This document shows positions 47,201 to 56,951 of a stretch of DNA of 64,000 nucleotides, piece after piece; position 1 is the stretch's first letter; every line of letters begins with the position of its first letter. Under the pieces are notes generated by a model. It did no database searches and was not told the DNA's origin. It saw only the letters and a list, made by a program, of their open reading frames with translations. This stretch comes from Nyssa sinensis (taxonomy: Eukaryota > Streptophyta > Magnoliopsida > Cornales > Nyssaceae), in the NCBI GenBank assembly GCA_008638375.1, contig CM018031.1:58764688-58828687 (forward strand). The letters are read 5' to 3'. Made by a program: the position numbers and the translations under genes.

Positions 47201-50200
47201 GGGTAGAAAACTTCTCTTATCATCTTGGCATCCAGCAGCCTCTGTACTTCCTCATTGATTATCTTGTGTCTCTCTAGGGCGAAGGTCCTCCGCTTCTGTC
47301 TAATCGGGGGATAGCTTGGGTCAGTCATTAGTTTGTGGAAAATGAGAGAGGGGTTTATTCCTCCATATCTTTGGTTTCCCATGCGAAGATTGATAAGTTA
47401 TCTTTCAGGAACTCGGTCATCTCCTCATGTTCTGACTAAGACAGGTCTGCGCCAAGCTGTAAGTAGCGCCCCTCTTCTTTGGTGCTCACCAACACTCTAA
47501 TGGGTTCCTGGATTGGTGTTGCCATGCTGTTTCTCCCTCTAGGGCTCAATGGTTCGTCGATTTCGGTGGGGCTTTTGGCGCTCTCCCCCGGACCGAAGGC
47601 CTGCCGAGGTCTCTGTAATTGCTATTTTGGCTTCTTCCCTTTCAATGCCACAACGTGGCACTCTTGAGATATTGACTTGGAACCTTTGACTGCGTAAACT
47701 TTCTCGTTGTGAACATATTTGAGGCACTGATGAAGGGTGGAAGTGACCGCCCCCATCTGATGGAGTCATGGCCTCCCAATGATAATGTTGTACGGAGATC
47801 GGGAGTCCACGACCATATACTCAGATATAAGGGTCTTCTGACCATCCCCCTCTCCAATAGTGGTTGGCAGGTTGATTCCTCCAATTGGTGAGCTCAGGTT
47901 GCCGTCAAATCCCGTCATTACTGCCGTAGTGGTCTTTAGGTCAACGGCGTCGAGCTTTAATTGCCTGAAAGGCTCATAAAACAGGATGTTTGTAGAACAT
48001 CCTGTGTCCACCAAAACTCTTCTAATGTCAAAGTTTGCCACCTTCAGCGAGATGACGAGGGCGTCACTATGGGGATAGTGCACGCCGAGAAGGTCCTGTT
48101 CTGAGAACTGGATACCTGGCAGGGGTTTCAGTCTCTTTTCAATTGTTAAGATCTGGTGGAGGTATGGCTCTACCTTTGCCTCTCTGGCATACAGCTTCTT
48201 CGCTCGGTTGGACATCCCAACTAACGAATTGTCGGCATGAAGGACAAGAATGACCTGATTGTTCTGGCGAGGTTGCTCGTTGCGAGTTTCCCCTTACTCG
48301 GCACCCTGATCTTGCCTCTGTGGCTGGGGCTTCTGCTCTTGTCTGGGTTGGGGCCTCTGGTTTCGTGGATTTCGCCCTTCATCGCGCTGAACAAACTCCC
48401 CGAGGCGTCCTCTCCGGATCAATTGTTCGATTTCCTGTTGGAGGTGTCTGCATGTCTCAGTAGTGTGTCTGTGATCCCTATGAAAATCGCAGTACTTACT
48501 TCGATCTCGAGAATCAGGATGGCTGTGCAGAGGTTCTGGGCATCTTAGGTTTTCACTCGTCCTAACCTGATGGTAGACTTGAGTGAGGGAGGTATTCAGA
48601 GGTGTGAGTGCTTCGAAAGTTCCGGTGTTGAAGTTATTCCGGGACCTAGGTGCCATCCTCACCTCGGGACTCCTTGGCCTTTTCTGGGAGTTGTTCGGTG
48701 CACTCTTTTAGGTAATTTTCGCTTTCTGGGTCTGCTCCTTGGCCTTGCGGAACGATGCCCTTGTGTCCTCTAAATTTTTGTACCTCCGTGCTTTCTCCAT
48801 AAGTGAGGCCATGTCGGCAGGAGGATTCTTTGTTAGGGAGTCATGGAATCAGCCAGGTCCTAGTCCGGCATGAAGGGCTGCTGCCAAGAAACCCAGAATG
48901 CAGTCCGTTATTTCTGTGAATTCGGCATTAAATCTTGCAATGTACTGCCTTAATGATTCCTCCTTTTGTTGTTTAATCGAGAGGAGGAATTCGGGCCCCT
49001 TTCTAAGTCTCTTGCTAGTCAAGAACCGATCGAGGAATCTCCGACTGAGCTCATAGAAGTTCGGGACCGATTCTTGAGGGAGGCGATGGAACCACCTCAA
49101 AGCCGCACCTTTGAGGCTTGTCACGAAAGTGCGGCATAGGAACGCGTCGGTCGCTCCGTGGAGGGCCATAGTGTGTTGCTAGTGGGAGAGGTGGTCTCCC
49201 GAATCCTCTGTCCCGTCGTAAGGCGTGAACTTTGGGACGATGAACTTCCTTAGGCGTTCTTCCGCCAGTATTGCCGAGGTGAATGGAATAGTGAATCTGT
49301 CGAGCAGCTTTGCTACTTCGTCCTACTTGGGGGGAATGTTGCCCTCCCTAGCTAGGGCCGTCGGTTCGACCGAGTCCGCCACCTCTTCTGCCCTTGATGG
49401 TACCTTGGATGGGGCTGAATTGTGTTGTGCTGACATGATAGCCTCGGGTCCCATGTGTAGGGGGAGCTCCTAGCAGGGAGCAGCGTGGTCAGACTGCCCC
49501 TGAAGTGGGATCGACGCTTGTTGCGGTTGGAAGACCGGTTACGCATGGTCGGCCCCCTGAGTTTGCAGGGCTCAAGATTCTTGTTCCTGCATGATAACGA
49601 GTAGTTGGATGAAGATTTGGCATCCCCCCCATGGCCATTTGACGGGTGGGGGTTGTTTCTTGCATGACCGTCGGCTGGAGAGCACGATGGTTAAGTGATG
49701 GGATCCTTGCCTCCCCTATGCTCTTCCCCTGGGGTCAGCACGGGCCGCGTTCCTCCCTTAGGGACATTCGGGGGAAGATAGTTAAGGTGTCCTGGCGGAT
49801 TCTGCGTCAAAGACGCCAGGACCTGAGAGATGGCCGAGAGTTGTGCCTGCATCTGGTCGAGTTGCCGCTGCTGTCGCTGCTGCACAGGATTGGGGGTTTC
49901 CCCTTCCTGCTTTCCAATCGGCGGTTGGCTTCGAGAGACTTGTCTTGGACGGAGAGTAGGAGCCATAACAGAGTCGTTTCAGAAGGAATGGAAAGGAAAG
50001 AACGATTGTTGTTCTCACAGACGGCGCCAAGCTGATGTTGCAGCTTTTTGACCCGTCACGCCCCACGTTCTCCTGTCGTATCAAGTCTGAAAAAAAAAAG
50101 AGTCAATGTGCCACCGGGGAAGGCTCCGGTGGTAGCCTCTCCGACGGTTAAGTTAGTTAGAGTATAAGAAATGATCTTTTTGATAATGATTCACAGAGTG

Positions 50201-51911
50201 ATCATTTTTACGTATCTCATGGGTTTATATTTATATGCTGATTGTTTGTCAGGGTGGGTAGGAGTTGGTGATCCCAGGGCATGGGTTCACTGTCGCCTGA
50301 CGGCGGTAATTATGACTGTCCTCACCCACTCTTCTGCCACCCTCTATTTTCGTGTTTTTTAGTGCTACCTGCTCCTTTGACTTTTACTCGTTACCATTTG
50401 TCCTGCTGCTATGAGGTCGGTAGAGTTGTACGACGATGAATGGTTCGGTAGCCCGATGTGATGAGATCGGTACGCAGGTAGTTGATGCCAAGGAGGTCGG
50501 TAGACCGACACTATGTCGGTATGGCTAGTAGATCTTTCAACTTACACAATATAACTTAGACACGTGTCAGATTCGTATTTGAGGATATATTTTAGGCGTA
50601 TCATCAGCAAAAACCATTTCAACTGGCTGTAAAACTGGCAAGTTATAAGACTAGCTCATGCGTCAGGAGAACTGGACAGGTAAATCACTTATGTATACAA
50701 GTCTTAGGACTCCTAACCTCGTCGTTTTCTCTCATCCTCCGGCCCTCCATAAGTTTTAGACAATAAGACTCTGTATTTCTTCATAGTTTCATACCAGCAA
50801 ACAGACAAATGGTGACCAAAATCATCTAAGACCAATGCTGGTCAACGGTGCCTACCTCGTTAGTCTAATATAAGCTGCCATGCTTGCTCTCTCTCTCTCA
50901 CACACACACACACACGCACACACACACACACACTCATTATCTTCTCTTTTATATTTTAGCCGAATTGAGATTGCTTCTTGCAAGGCCGCCCTTTTCTTTA
51001 ATTTCAGGTTCTACTTCTCTGTTCAGCAACTGTAATTTCACAACTGCAAATGTTTAATCAGGTCCATACTCGATACTTCTTGGTTCCCTCATCTCTCATC
51101 CTCTTGCTTTATTTCCCGTGAAACTTCTCTCTATTCTTCATGAAGAAATGTGCTGTAAATTAAATTGATAGATTAATGGTTTTAGTTTATAGATTGGGCT
51201 TGGGTCAAGTGCTAGTTCTTTTCCAACATTTTTGGTGGAATAACTAACTGTTTTCAATTATGCAGGAAGAAAGAATTTTTGTATCAATTATTTGATGTAT
51301 AGTCTGATTTAATTAGTGTTGGAGAAACTTACAATTTTTTATGACTTTTTCATATTTTTAATAGTTTAATTTTTTTATTAATATATTTAGCATAATTTGA
51401 CATTATGTTTCCATTTTAGTTGACCCGATAATTAACCCTATGACCCTTGCACTAGGCTTTTTCCTGATTTCATGATCAATCCAGGTTTAAAAACATTGAC
51501 ATGAGCACCTACTAGACAAAACCCCCCCCAAAAAAAAAGTTACAAAAAACGAAAAAGAAAAGACAAAGCCCTTCTAAGGAGGAAAGAGCACGTGGTCATG
51601 TTTGGCGACAGAGTTGAAGTGACTGCAGGGGTGCTGCCAATGAGGGAAGTGGAGGCACAGAAGAAATGCAGCAGAGGAAGTGGTGGTGTGGCAGGTGGTA
51701 ATGCAGAAAACAGAAATCATGGAGGTGGCAGCATTGGGGACAGTGCACATGGTTGCTCAATAATCTTTGTGCAGGTGACTTCTGTTTCTAGTGGAATACC
51801 AGTGGAAACCACTTTATGGTCAAAGCCTGTGTAATACTTGTTCCATACCATAAAAACAAAAAAAGGAACAAGATACCCCAAGTAAAACCTTAATACCTGC
51901 AGCAAAATAAT

Positions 51912-51946
<35 letters not shown>

Positions 51947-53173
51947 CTACCCAGACTGCATACCTCATCACACTGCATAGCTGTTGTAAGCCTATGAGCA
52001 ATAAAGATTGAAGTTCGATTATTTGCCAAGGACTTCAAAGCACTTAAAATCTCTGCTTCCGTGGTGCTATCAAGAGCACTTGTAGCTTCATCACAAAGCC
52101 TGTGGGAACAGAATGAAATGAAAGTCCGAAACAGCTTCTTACAGAAAGGGGAAATTCAACCAATTTATCTCTCCTCCTTTAGTAGTCCATGAAGCATTGA
52201 CTAAAGGTTTACCTTGGATATCAACCTAATGCATCCCACCCTCATTTTCCTAAGCTTGGGATGGGACTGACTTTGAGGAAGTATGACTAAATTTAGACAG
52301 GCAGATTTTATGACGCAGAAGACTAAGACTAAAATACAGAATGTAACTTCAGTAAAACAAAGAGAAAAAGTAGTAGTCAAATACTGATGGCCAGAAGTAA
52401 CCCAAAAACAATCACTTTTCTTATCTTGAATTGATTAGCCAAAAGGAGGGGAGGTAAAAAAGGATGTTTTCCACAAAATTAGCATGTTATGGAAAAAGTC
52501 AATAAGGTGCATTTGGAGTACTGTGTAATCAAAGAAATTCTTTGAAGACAGTGATAAGGCCAGTCAGACTTTATGGTATCAAATGTTAGGTTGCCAAGAG
52601 AGCTGTAAGGCAAGAAAGATAGGTCCAAGACCATCATATAAAAATCAATATGCACATTCGAAAAAAAAAGAAGAAAACAGGTGTGGGATACATGAGACAC
52701 TTAATACTAGAACCTACTTGACAAGCATGTCCAAAAAAAAGGAGAGAAAAAAGTAGAATCCCATATCAGTTGCTTGCAGGATTCCTTTCTCAATCAGGTT
52801 CTTACATTTCATAGCAATAAAGATGCTTCATTTTAAAAAAGGGTATATAAGAGGTATTGGACAATTATGGAAGTCAGCCTTGTTTCGTTGTCCCAGGTTA
52901 GGATGGAAATGTTCAGGATTCTTGAGAATGGGATAAAAGGTTTTACATTGGTCATCTGTCTACTGCAACATCTTTTCTCTAGACTAAGGACTGGTAAATT
53001 ATAGTAATACAGAAAGCATTATACATGTGCACACACTGACACTCGATTCAGAAATAGAGGCTCCAACTAAAAGGGAAAAAATGAAGGGAAGAAGAAGAAG
53101 TCACTTACAGAATGGCAGGCGTTTTCAGGAATACACGAGCTAGTGCCACACGTTGCTTCTCACCACCACTTAA
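37428..53173 (-). CDS. ABCB25-like: ABCB25/ATM3-like mitochondrial ABC transporter, last three exons
   Basis: Half-size ABC exporter of the mitochondrial inner membrane; the family exports a glutathione-linked sulfur species needed for cytosolic iron-sulfur proteins and molybdenum cofactor. Exons here: 53173-53109, 52099-51964, 37571-37428, joining in phase. Motifs in order: signature LSGGEKQRVALARVFLKTP, Walker B/D-loop ILLCDEATSALDSTTEAEIL, H-loop FIAHRLTTAMQCDE, then IIVFENGKVVEQGPHEILLS and AGRYAQL. The Walker A exon and membrane part are not in the window. Element D (12.7 kb) lies in the last intron, and the F/E composite begins about 230 bp upstream of exon 53173-53109. In the last exon the expected Trp codon after AQL is TAG (37487-37485), followed by an otherwise normal tail GQQNNPADGVDTSIKLEA and TGA (37430-37428). 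Confidence 0.85.
37572..37925. other. Last intron of the ABC gene, left part
   Basis: AT-rich intron sequence up to element D; nothing else recognised. Confidence 0.6.
37926..38496 (-). repeat. Element D 3' LTR
   Basis: Reads TGATACGCC ... GCAGCATCA on the minus strand. TATAAATATAAA promoter motif near 38115-38126. Outer part differs from C but the TATA region and ends are similar. Confidence 0.95.
38497..38511 (-). other. Element D polypurine tract
   Basis: Minus-strand CTCGGGGGGGAGTAGT next to the 3' LTR. Confidence 0.88.
38808..38815 (+). promoter_or_regulatory. TATA box of element D antisense gene
   Basis: TATAAATA, 247 bp upstream of the ATG at 39055. Confidence 0.7.
39055..43430 (+). 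pseudogene. Element D antisense gene (broken, with insertion)
   Basis: Homologue of the element C antisense gene. Exons 39055-39703, 39795-40375 and 40457-43430; the third is interrupted by a 2.3 kb insert (40752-43075 plus duplicated CTTGT). Exon 1 has exactly the same length as in C (649 nt) and both introns fall at the same places and phases. Readable blocks: EVLKAIRK-like GVLKAIRKQF, NSWRQLLAFIVLGHQNGVQV, SNKTWKKWYFFV, KAALPPGFQGKNLRQIIADL, coiled coil, KLYPDLDISSLDDVEVDE. Broken by TAA after LDLI, TAG for Trp in GGWER, two stops near 40030-40041 and the insertion. Confidence 0.88.
40752..43075. mobile_element. 2.3 kb LTR-type insertion in element D
   Basis: Starts TGATAACTGG, ends CACGACAGATCA, flanked by CTTGT (40747-40751 and 43076-43080). 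No gag or pol. The end has the CAGTCTCTGTGGGTTCGACC and TTACT...CTATACTA pattern common at the ends of large plant gypsy LTRs, so most likely a solo LTR. Strand uncertain, though the TG...CA and this pattern favour plus. Confidence 0.82.
43880..44236 (-). repeat. Element D tandem array, about 72-bp units
   Basis: Five units starting GACYAGGTCTGGAGAC at 43880, 43951, 44022, 44094 and 44166, with CTTGCTCGTAGGGGCC in each. The dyad CAGGTCTGGAGACCTG is exact in two or three units. A (TA)n run follows at 44233-44264, just before the pol stop. Confidence 0.93.
44295..48215 (-). pseudogene. Element D pol (broken)
   Basis: Protease 48215-47766 with VLVDTGCSTNIL. RT 47382-46306 with CVDYTDLNKACPKDSFPL and YIDDMLV. 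RNase H, then archaeal-type RNase H (LHVDGSSTDKGSGVGIIL), then integrase zinc finger in an open stretch of 339 codons (46286-45267). Integrase core at 45134-44328 (MDIVGPLPKAP, VIISDNSTQF, HPQANGQAE). Stops include TGA for Trp in GRPWLHQ, a stop and frame change near 47385, stops at about 46960 and 46895, one near 46300, TAG near 45264, and TAG for Trp at 44330-44328 before NIEHLRKYYQ-TAA (44297-44295). Confidence 0.94.
48294..49966 (-). pseudogene. Element D gag (broken)
   Basis: Starts MAPTLRPRQVSRSQPPIGKQ. The capsid block is readable at 49169-48849 (ALRWFHRLPQESVPNFYELS, RRFLDRFLTSKRL) and the knuckle CDFHRDHRHTTETC at about 48480, followed by LQQEIEQLIRRGRLGEFVQR. Several stops lie between. 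Here the frame runs through FLAAALHAGLGPG, which shows the one-base loss in element C. Confidence 0.88.
50014..50030 (-). other. Element D primer-binding site
   Basis: Minus-strand TTGGCGCCGTCTGTGAG, two bases inside the 5' LTR end. Confidence 0.86.
50033..50603 (-). repeat. Element D 5' LTR
   Basis: 571 bp, same length and ends as 37926-38496. Confidence 0.95.
50604..51963. other. Last intron of the ABC gene, right part
   Basis: Contains a CT/CA microsatellite (50889-50932) and a TA run (51912-51942) close to the exon donor. No other coding content recognised. Confidence 0.6.
51964..52099 (-). CDS. ABC transporter exon with Walker B and H-loop
   Basis: 136 nt between CCACAG and /GTATGC. 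Encodes LCDEATSALDS ... FIAHRLTTAMQCDE with the catalytic Glu and H-loop His present. Confidence 0.93.
52100..53108. other. ABC gene intron
   Basis: About 1 kb of ordinary AT-rich intron between the Walker B and signature exons. Nothing else seen. Confidence 0.7.
53109..53173 (-). CDS. ABC transporter exon with signature motif
   Basis: 65 nt between CTGCAG and /GTAAGT. Encodes LSGGEKQRVALARVFLKTPA then IL; ends with two bases of a Leu codon. Confidence 0.92.
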
Positions 53174-53401
53174 CTGCAGGGGAAAAAGAGAATCTAATTA
53201 TTGAGAATTAAATTACCCACCAAAAGCCAGGTCAGAATAACAAAATTTTCTTTAAAAGGAATAATTTGATCATTAAAGGACTGTTTGGGGTTGTTTAGAG
53301 ATTATGAAAAAATGATTGTGGGTAATAAGTTGGCTAAAAGTGATTATGACACAATCAGTTTGGTGTTTGAACGTATGTAATTCAAAAGTGGTTATCGGGC
53401 G

Positions 53402-53838
53402 TGATGCTGCACTTTTTCATCCTGTCACGTGGTAGGCTCCCTAGCACAATATTGTCCGCTTTGGGCTGCCCATAGGTCTTATGGCCCGCACGGCTTTGTT
53501 CTTCCGAGGAGGAAAAGGCCTTGTGCTAGGAAGAGAGCAGTCTGGGGCTTATAAGCGACATCAGTGTCCGACTCCTATTTGATGTAGGACTCAAAGTGGC
53601 ACAACAGCTACTCCCCCTAGTCGGGACTGGTAGAGCACAGGAACGAGGCACGTGGCCCAAGACGACGCCAAACTGATGCTGCACTCTTTCGTCCTTGGCA
53701 CATGGTAGGCTCCATAGCACAATATTGTCTATTTTGGGCTGCCCGTAGGTCTTATGGCCCGTACGGCTTTGTTCTTCCAGGGAGGAAAATGCCTTGTGCT
53801 AAGAAGAGAACAGCCTGGGACTTATAAGCGACGCCAGT
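53402..53838 (-). mobile_element. TRIM family F, inverted copy, second LTR truncated
   Basis: LTR 53402-53606 (205 bp), internal 53607-53673 (67 bp, PPT and PBS in reverse) and a second LTR 53674-53838 cut to 165 bp where gag-type sequence begins. Minus-strand LTR starts TGTTGTGCCACTTTGAGTCC and ends AAAAAGTGCAGCATCA. Confidence 0.88.
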
Positions 53839-53842
53839 AATA

Positions 53843-54011
53843 AATCCTCAAAACACTCAACCCTAGCCGCCTGCCGGACGAGGAACAAGCTCTACTTACG
53901 AACAAGCTCATCCTCTTTCAAGTCGAAAGACTATGGCTCCCAATCTCCGACCTAGGAAGAATGCTCAAAATCCTCAAAACCCTCAACCCCGGCCGCCTAC
54001 CGGACGAGGAA
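53843..54011. repeat. 43-bp direct repeat spanning a gag start
   Basis: 53843-53885 and 53969-54011 share AATCCTCAAAACMCTCAACC and GCCTRCCGGACGAGGAA. The second copy is in gag coding sequence, the first upstream of its ATG. Confidence 0.88.
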
Positions 54012-54799
54012 GGGGACGAACAACTGATCCCATGCAGCAACAGCTTGACTTAGTCAAACAACAGAATGAGTTGATGCAAGAACAACTTCTTGCCATGTCC
54101 AAAACTTTGGAAATGCTTACCCAGAACCTCGGAACCAATCCTTTGAATCCACCCGTTAACACGGCTGATCAAAGGACACAACCTCTTACTGCCACCACGG
54201 ACGGAGGATTTCATGAAGAGATTCCCAGTAATCAACCGGTGTACGCCCAGGGTGCCACCCACATTGGTGGAGACCCTCAGCCATTAGCGGCCGTAGGCAG
54301 GGGGGTACCAACTTTTATTCCAGACATTCACTATCGAAGCACCACTAGGGTTCCAACCTCGGGGGCTTCAGGAGCAAATCTAGCGCCACAAGAGTCTCAA
54401 CCTCAAGCGGCTCCAGTTCCTCCAGCTCAGGAGCACCAAAATCCTCTTCCAGTCATAGGACATGTCCATCCCATTCATATGGAAGCCGAAACTGCAAAGC
54501 AAGACTCACAAGGAGTCCCACCTAGGGACCCATGAAGGGCTGAAGAAGTTGCTGACTCTATGGACAGCACTGTTGTCATGAGAGGTATTCAAATCCCTCC
54601 AGAACAGGACGAGCTAGCCAGGCTGCTTGGAAGGCTTGCCACGCCGTTCACCCCTGCTATCATGGCTGAGGAGAGGCCAAAGAAATTTGTCGTCCCAAAG
54701 TTTACCCCTTACGATGGGATCGGGGACCCAGGGGACCATCTTTCTCATTACCAGCACACCATGGCACTACACGGGGCTTGCAATGATTACAGACGGAGC
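53933..54799 (+). pseudogene. Truncated Tat gag
   Basis: Begins MAPNLRPRKNAQ with a Pro/Arg-rich then Gln-rich start (PMQQQLDLVKQQNELMQEQL). It has a TGA after VPPRDP, then continues PPEQDELARLLGRLATPFTP and EERPKKFVVPKFTPYDGIGD to HTMALHGA. There it joins about 20 unrelated bases and then an LTR of type E. Capsid C-terminal half, knuckle and pol are missing. Resembles gag of C and D, but with its own N-terminus, probably subfamily E. Confidence 0.85.
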
Positions 54800-55358
54800 T
54801 GATATACCAAAAAGCGACAGACCAGTTTCCATGTGACACGTGTGATTACAGACTAGTTAGAGCTTGGCCATCCAGAGCATACTCAGACAATCAGCCATCC
54901 AGAGCAGGCTTAGGCGCTCAGCCTTCAGAGCTCACAGGACCGAGCACAAGGCCTTCAGAGCATCCCTCAGGGTTCAGAGCTCATCACCGCCTTGAATATC
55001 CTACCGAGCTAAGGAAAAGGAAACAATCTTCAATAAGGAAACTGCCACCTACGGATATCTATCAAGCGCAGTATCCAACATGGTAACTGCTGCTCTCCGA
55101 TGATCAAATCCCTACATTTATGGCTCCAAATCTTAATCAACTTAGGAAATCGACAACCTATAAATTAAACCCTAAGGTACGCTTTACATTCATGCTCATT
55201 CTTTGGTTTACAATTACAGTCTTTCAATTCAGTTTTATTGACTTAAGCATCGGAGCGGCTACCGCCGAAGCCAATCCAGTGGCCCTCTGATCCTTCTCTT
55301 TAAGTGTTTCTCAGGCGATGGAGTTCGGAGCCCCTACAGACCAAAAAGTGCAGCATCA
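54800..55358 (+). repeat. Type-E LTR, plus orientation
   Basis: TGATATACC ... AAAAAGTGCAGCATCA, 559 bp. Inverse copy of 55932-56488. Followed by PBS sequence TTTGGCGCCATCTATGGGAA. Confidence 0.9.
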
Positions 55359-55436
55359 GTTTGGCGCCATCTATGGGAACGCTTGGGCCACGTGCCTCGT
55401 TCCTGTGCTTCACCAGTCTCGACTAGGGGGAGTAGC
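55359..55436 (+). other. 78-bp F-type internal region after the E LTR
   Basis: PBS at the start and GACTAGGGGGAGTAGC (PPT) at the end, with CCACGTGCCTCGTTCCTGTG between. Same length as the F internal region at 55642-55719. Confidence 0.88.
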
Positions 55437-55924
55437 TGTTGTGCCACTTTGAGTCCCACATCGAATAGGAGTCGGGCACTGGCGTCGCTTATAAGCCCCA
55501 AGCTGCTCTCTTCCTAGCACAAGGCATTTTCCTCCCTGGAAGAACAAAGCCATGCGGGCCATAAGACCTACGGGCAACCCAAAGCAGACAATATTGTGCT
55601 TGGGAGCCTACCATGTGCCAGGACGAAAAAGTGCAGCATCAGTTTGGCGCCGTTTGTGGGAAAGCTTGGGCCACGTGCCTCGTTCCTGTGCTCCACCAGT
55701 CCCGACTGGGGGGAGTAGCTGTTGTGCTACTTTGAGTCCTACATCGAATAGGAGTCGGGCACTGGTGTCGCTTATAAGCCCCAGGCTAGTCTCTTCCTAG
55801 CACAAGGCCTTTTCCTCCTCGAAAGAACAAAACTGTGTGGGCCATAAGACCTACAGGCAGCCCAAAGCGGACAATATTGTGCTAGGGAGCCTACCATGTG
55901 CTAAGACGAAAAAGTGCAGCATCA
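55437..55924 (+). mobile_element. TRIM family F, complete 488-bp copy
   Basis: LTR 55437-55641 (205 bp), internal 55642-55719 (78 bp), LTR 55720-55924 (205 bp). The internal part is only PBS (TTTGGCGCCGTTTGTGGGAA), a short spacer and PPT (CTGGGGGGAGTAGC). No coding capacity. LTRs carry GTCGCTTATAAGCCCC, a TATA-like promoter. It shares PBS core, PPT end and LTR 3' end with the Tat elements, so it would rely on their proteins. Short open frames across it are chance. Confidence 0.9.
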
Positions 55925-55931
55925 GTTAAAC

Positions 55932-56488
55932 TGATGCTGCACTTTTTGGTCGGTAGGGGCTCCGAACTCCGTCACTTGAGAAACACTCAAAGAGAAGGAT
56001 TAGAGGGCCATCGGATTGGCTCCGGCAGTACTCGCTCCGATGCTTAAGTCAATAAAACTGAATTGAAAGACTGTAATTGTAAATCAAAGAATGAGCATGA
56101 ATGTAAAGCGTACCTTAGGGTTTAATTTATAGGCTGTGGGTTTCCCAAGTTGATTAGGATTTGCAGCCATGAATGTAGGGATTTGATCATCGGAGAGCAG
56201 CAGTTACCATGTTGGATATTGCGCTTGATACATATCCGTAGGTGGCGGTTTCCTTATTGAAGACTGCTTCCTTTTCCTTAGCTTGGTAGGATATTTAAGG
56301 TGGTGATGAGCTCTGAACCTTGAGGGATGCTCTGAAGGCCTTGTGCTCGGTCTTGTGAGCTCTGAAGGCTGAGCGCCTAAGCCTGCTCTAGATGGCTGAT
56401 TGTCTGAGTCCGCTCTAGATGGCCGAGCTTTAACTGGTCTGTAATCACACGTGTCACATGGAGACTGGTTTGTCACTATGGTATATCA
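55932..56488 (-). repeat. Element E 3' LTR
   Basis: 557 bp; minus-strand TGATATACCATAGTGACAAA ... AAAAAGTGCAGCATCA. Confidence 0.92.
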
Positions 56489-56510
56489 GCTACTCCCCCC
56501 CCCCCCCAAG
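56489..56510 (-). other. Element E polypurine tract
   Basis: Thirteen or so G followed by AGTAGC on the minus strand, next to the LTR. Confidence 0.88.
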
Positions 56511-56698
56511 CCTTAGTTTGAGCTCAGAGCGTAACTAGGGCTACGAGCTCCCAAAAAGTCACGCGTCCTATCTTTCCATTTTCCAAGACAGCTGTTGGCA
56601 CATCATTTACTGCGCAGCTGACGCTTGAGATTTCGAGGCCATCATTGCCTACAACCGTCATGGCGGTTCGGATTGGTGGGCCCCTATTTCTGAAAAAG

Positions 56699-56705
56699 TA
56701 TATAA
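56699..56705 (+). promoter_or_regulatory. TATA box of element E antisense gene
   Basis: GTATATAAGGAGG, 253 bp upstream of the ATG at 56952. Confidence 0.7.
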
Positions 56706-56951
56706 GGAGGAAAAGGGGTTTAGTACACCCTTTTCTTCACCATTTTCATTCCATTCAAAAGAGAGAAAGAAGAAAACACTACCATTGTTAACTCTGATCG
56801 ACCAGTGAAGCTTGACGAGTGTCTGCCGTCCGAAGCTCTTGTTTTCGGTCGTCTTTAGGTTCATCTTTCTTCATTTCCACTTGTATTCTCTTTTCTTCCT
56901 TATTGTTTTTTATCCTCTTTGTCTTTTCTCTCTATTTTGTCACTTTCATCA

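Larger units (their letters stand above)
37926..50603 (-). mobile_element. Element D: complete Tat-lineage retrotransposon, minus strand
   Basis: 12,678 bp, including a 2.3 kb insertion. LTRs of 571 bp each differ at about 26 positions by my count (about 4.6%), three of them transversions. Flanks TTAGC (37921-37925) and TCAGC (50604-50608) are a one-mismatch target duplication. Order on the minus strand: 5' LTR, PBS, gag, pol, array, antisense gene, PPT, 3' LTR. Sits in the last intron of the ABC transporter, same transcriptional direction, so its LTR polyadenylation signal could interfere. Confidence 0.93.

Noticed and set aside
51592..51834. 80-codon Gly-rich frame in the ABC gene intron
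   Set aside because: No similarity or splice support seen.
55552..55800. Frame across TRIM F, matching one at 53526-53720
   Set aside because: Spans LTR and internal region without start context; the repeat explains the match.
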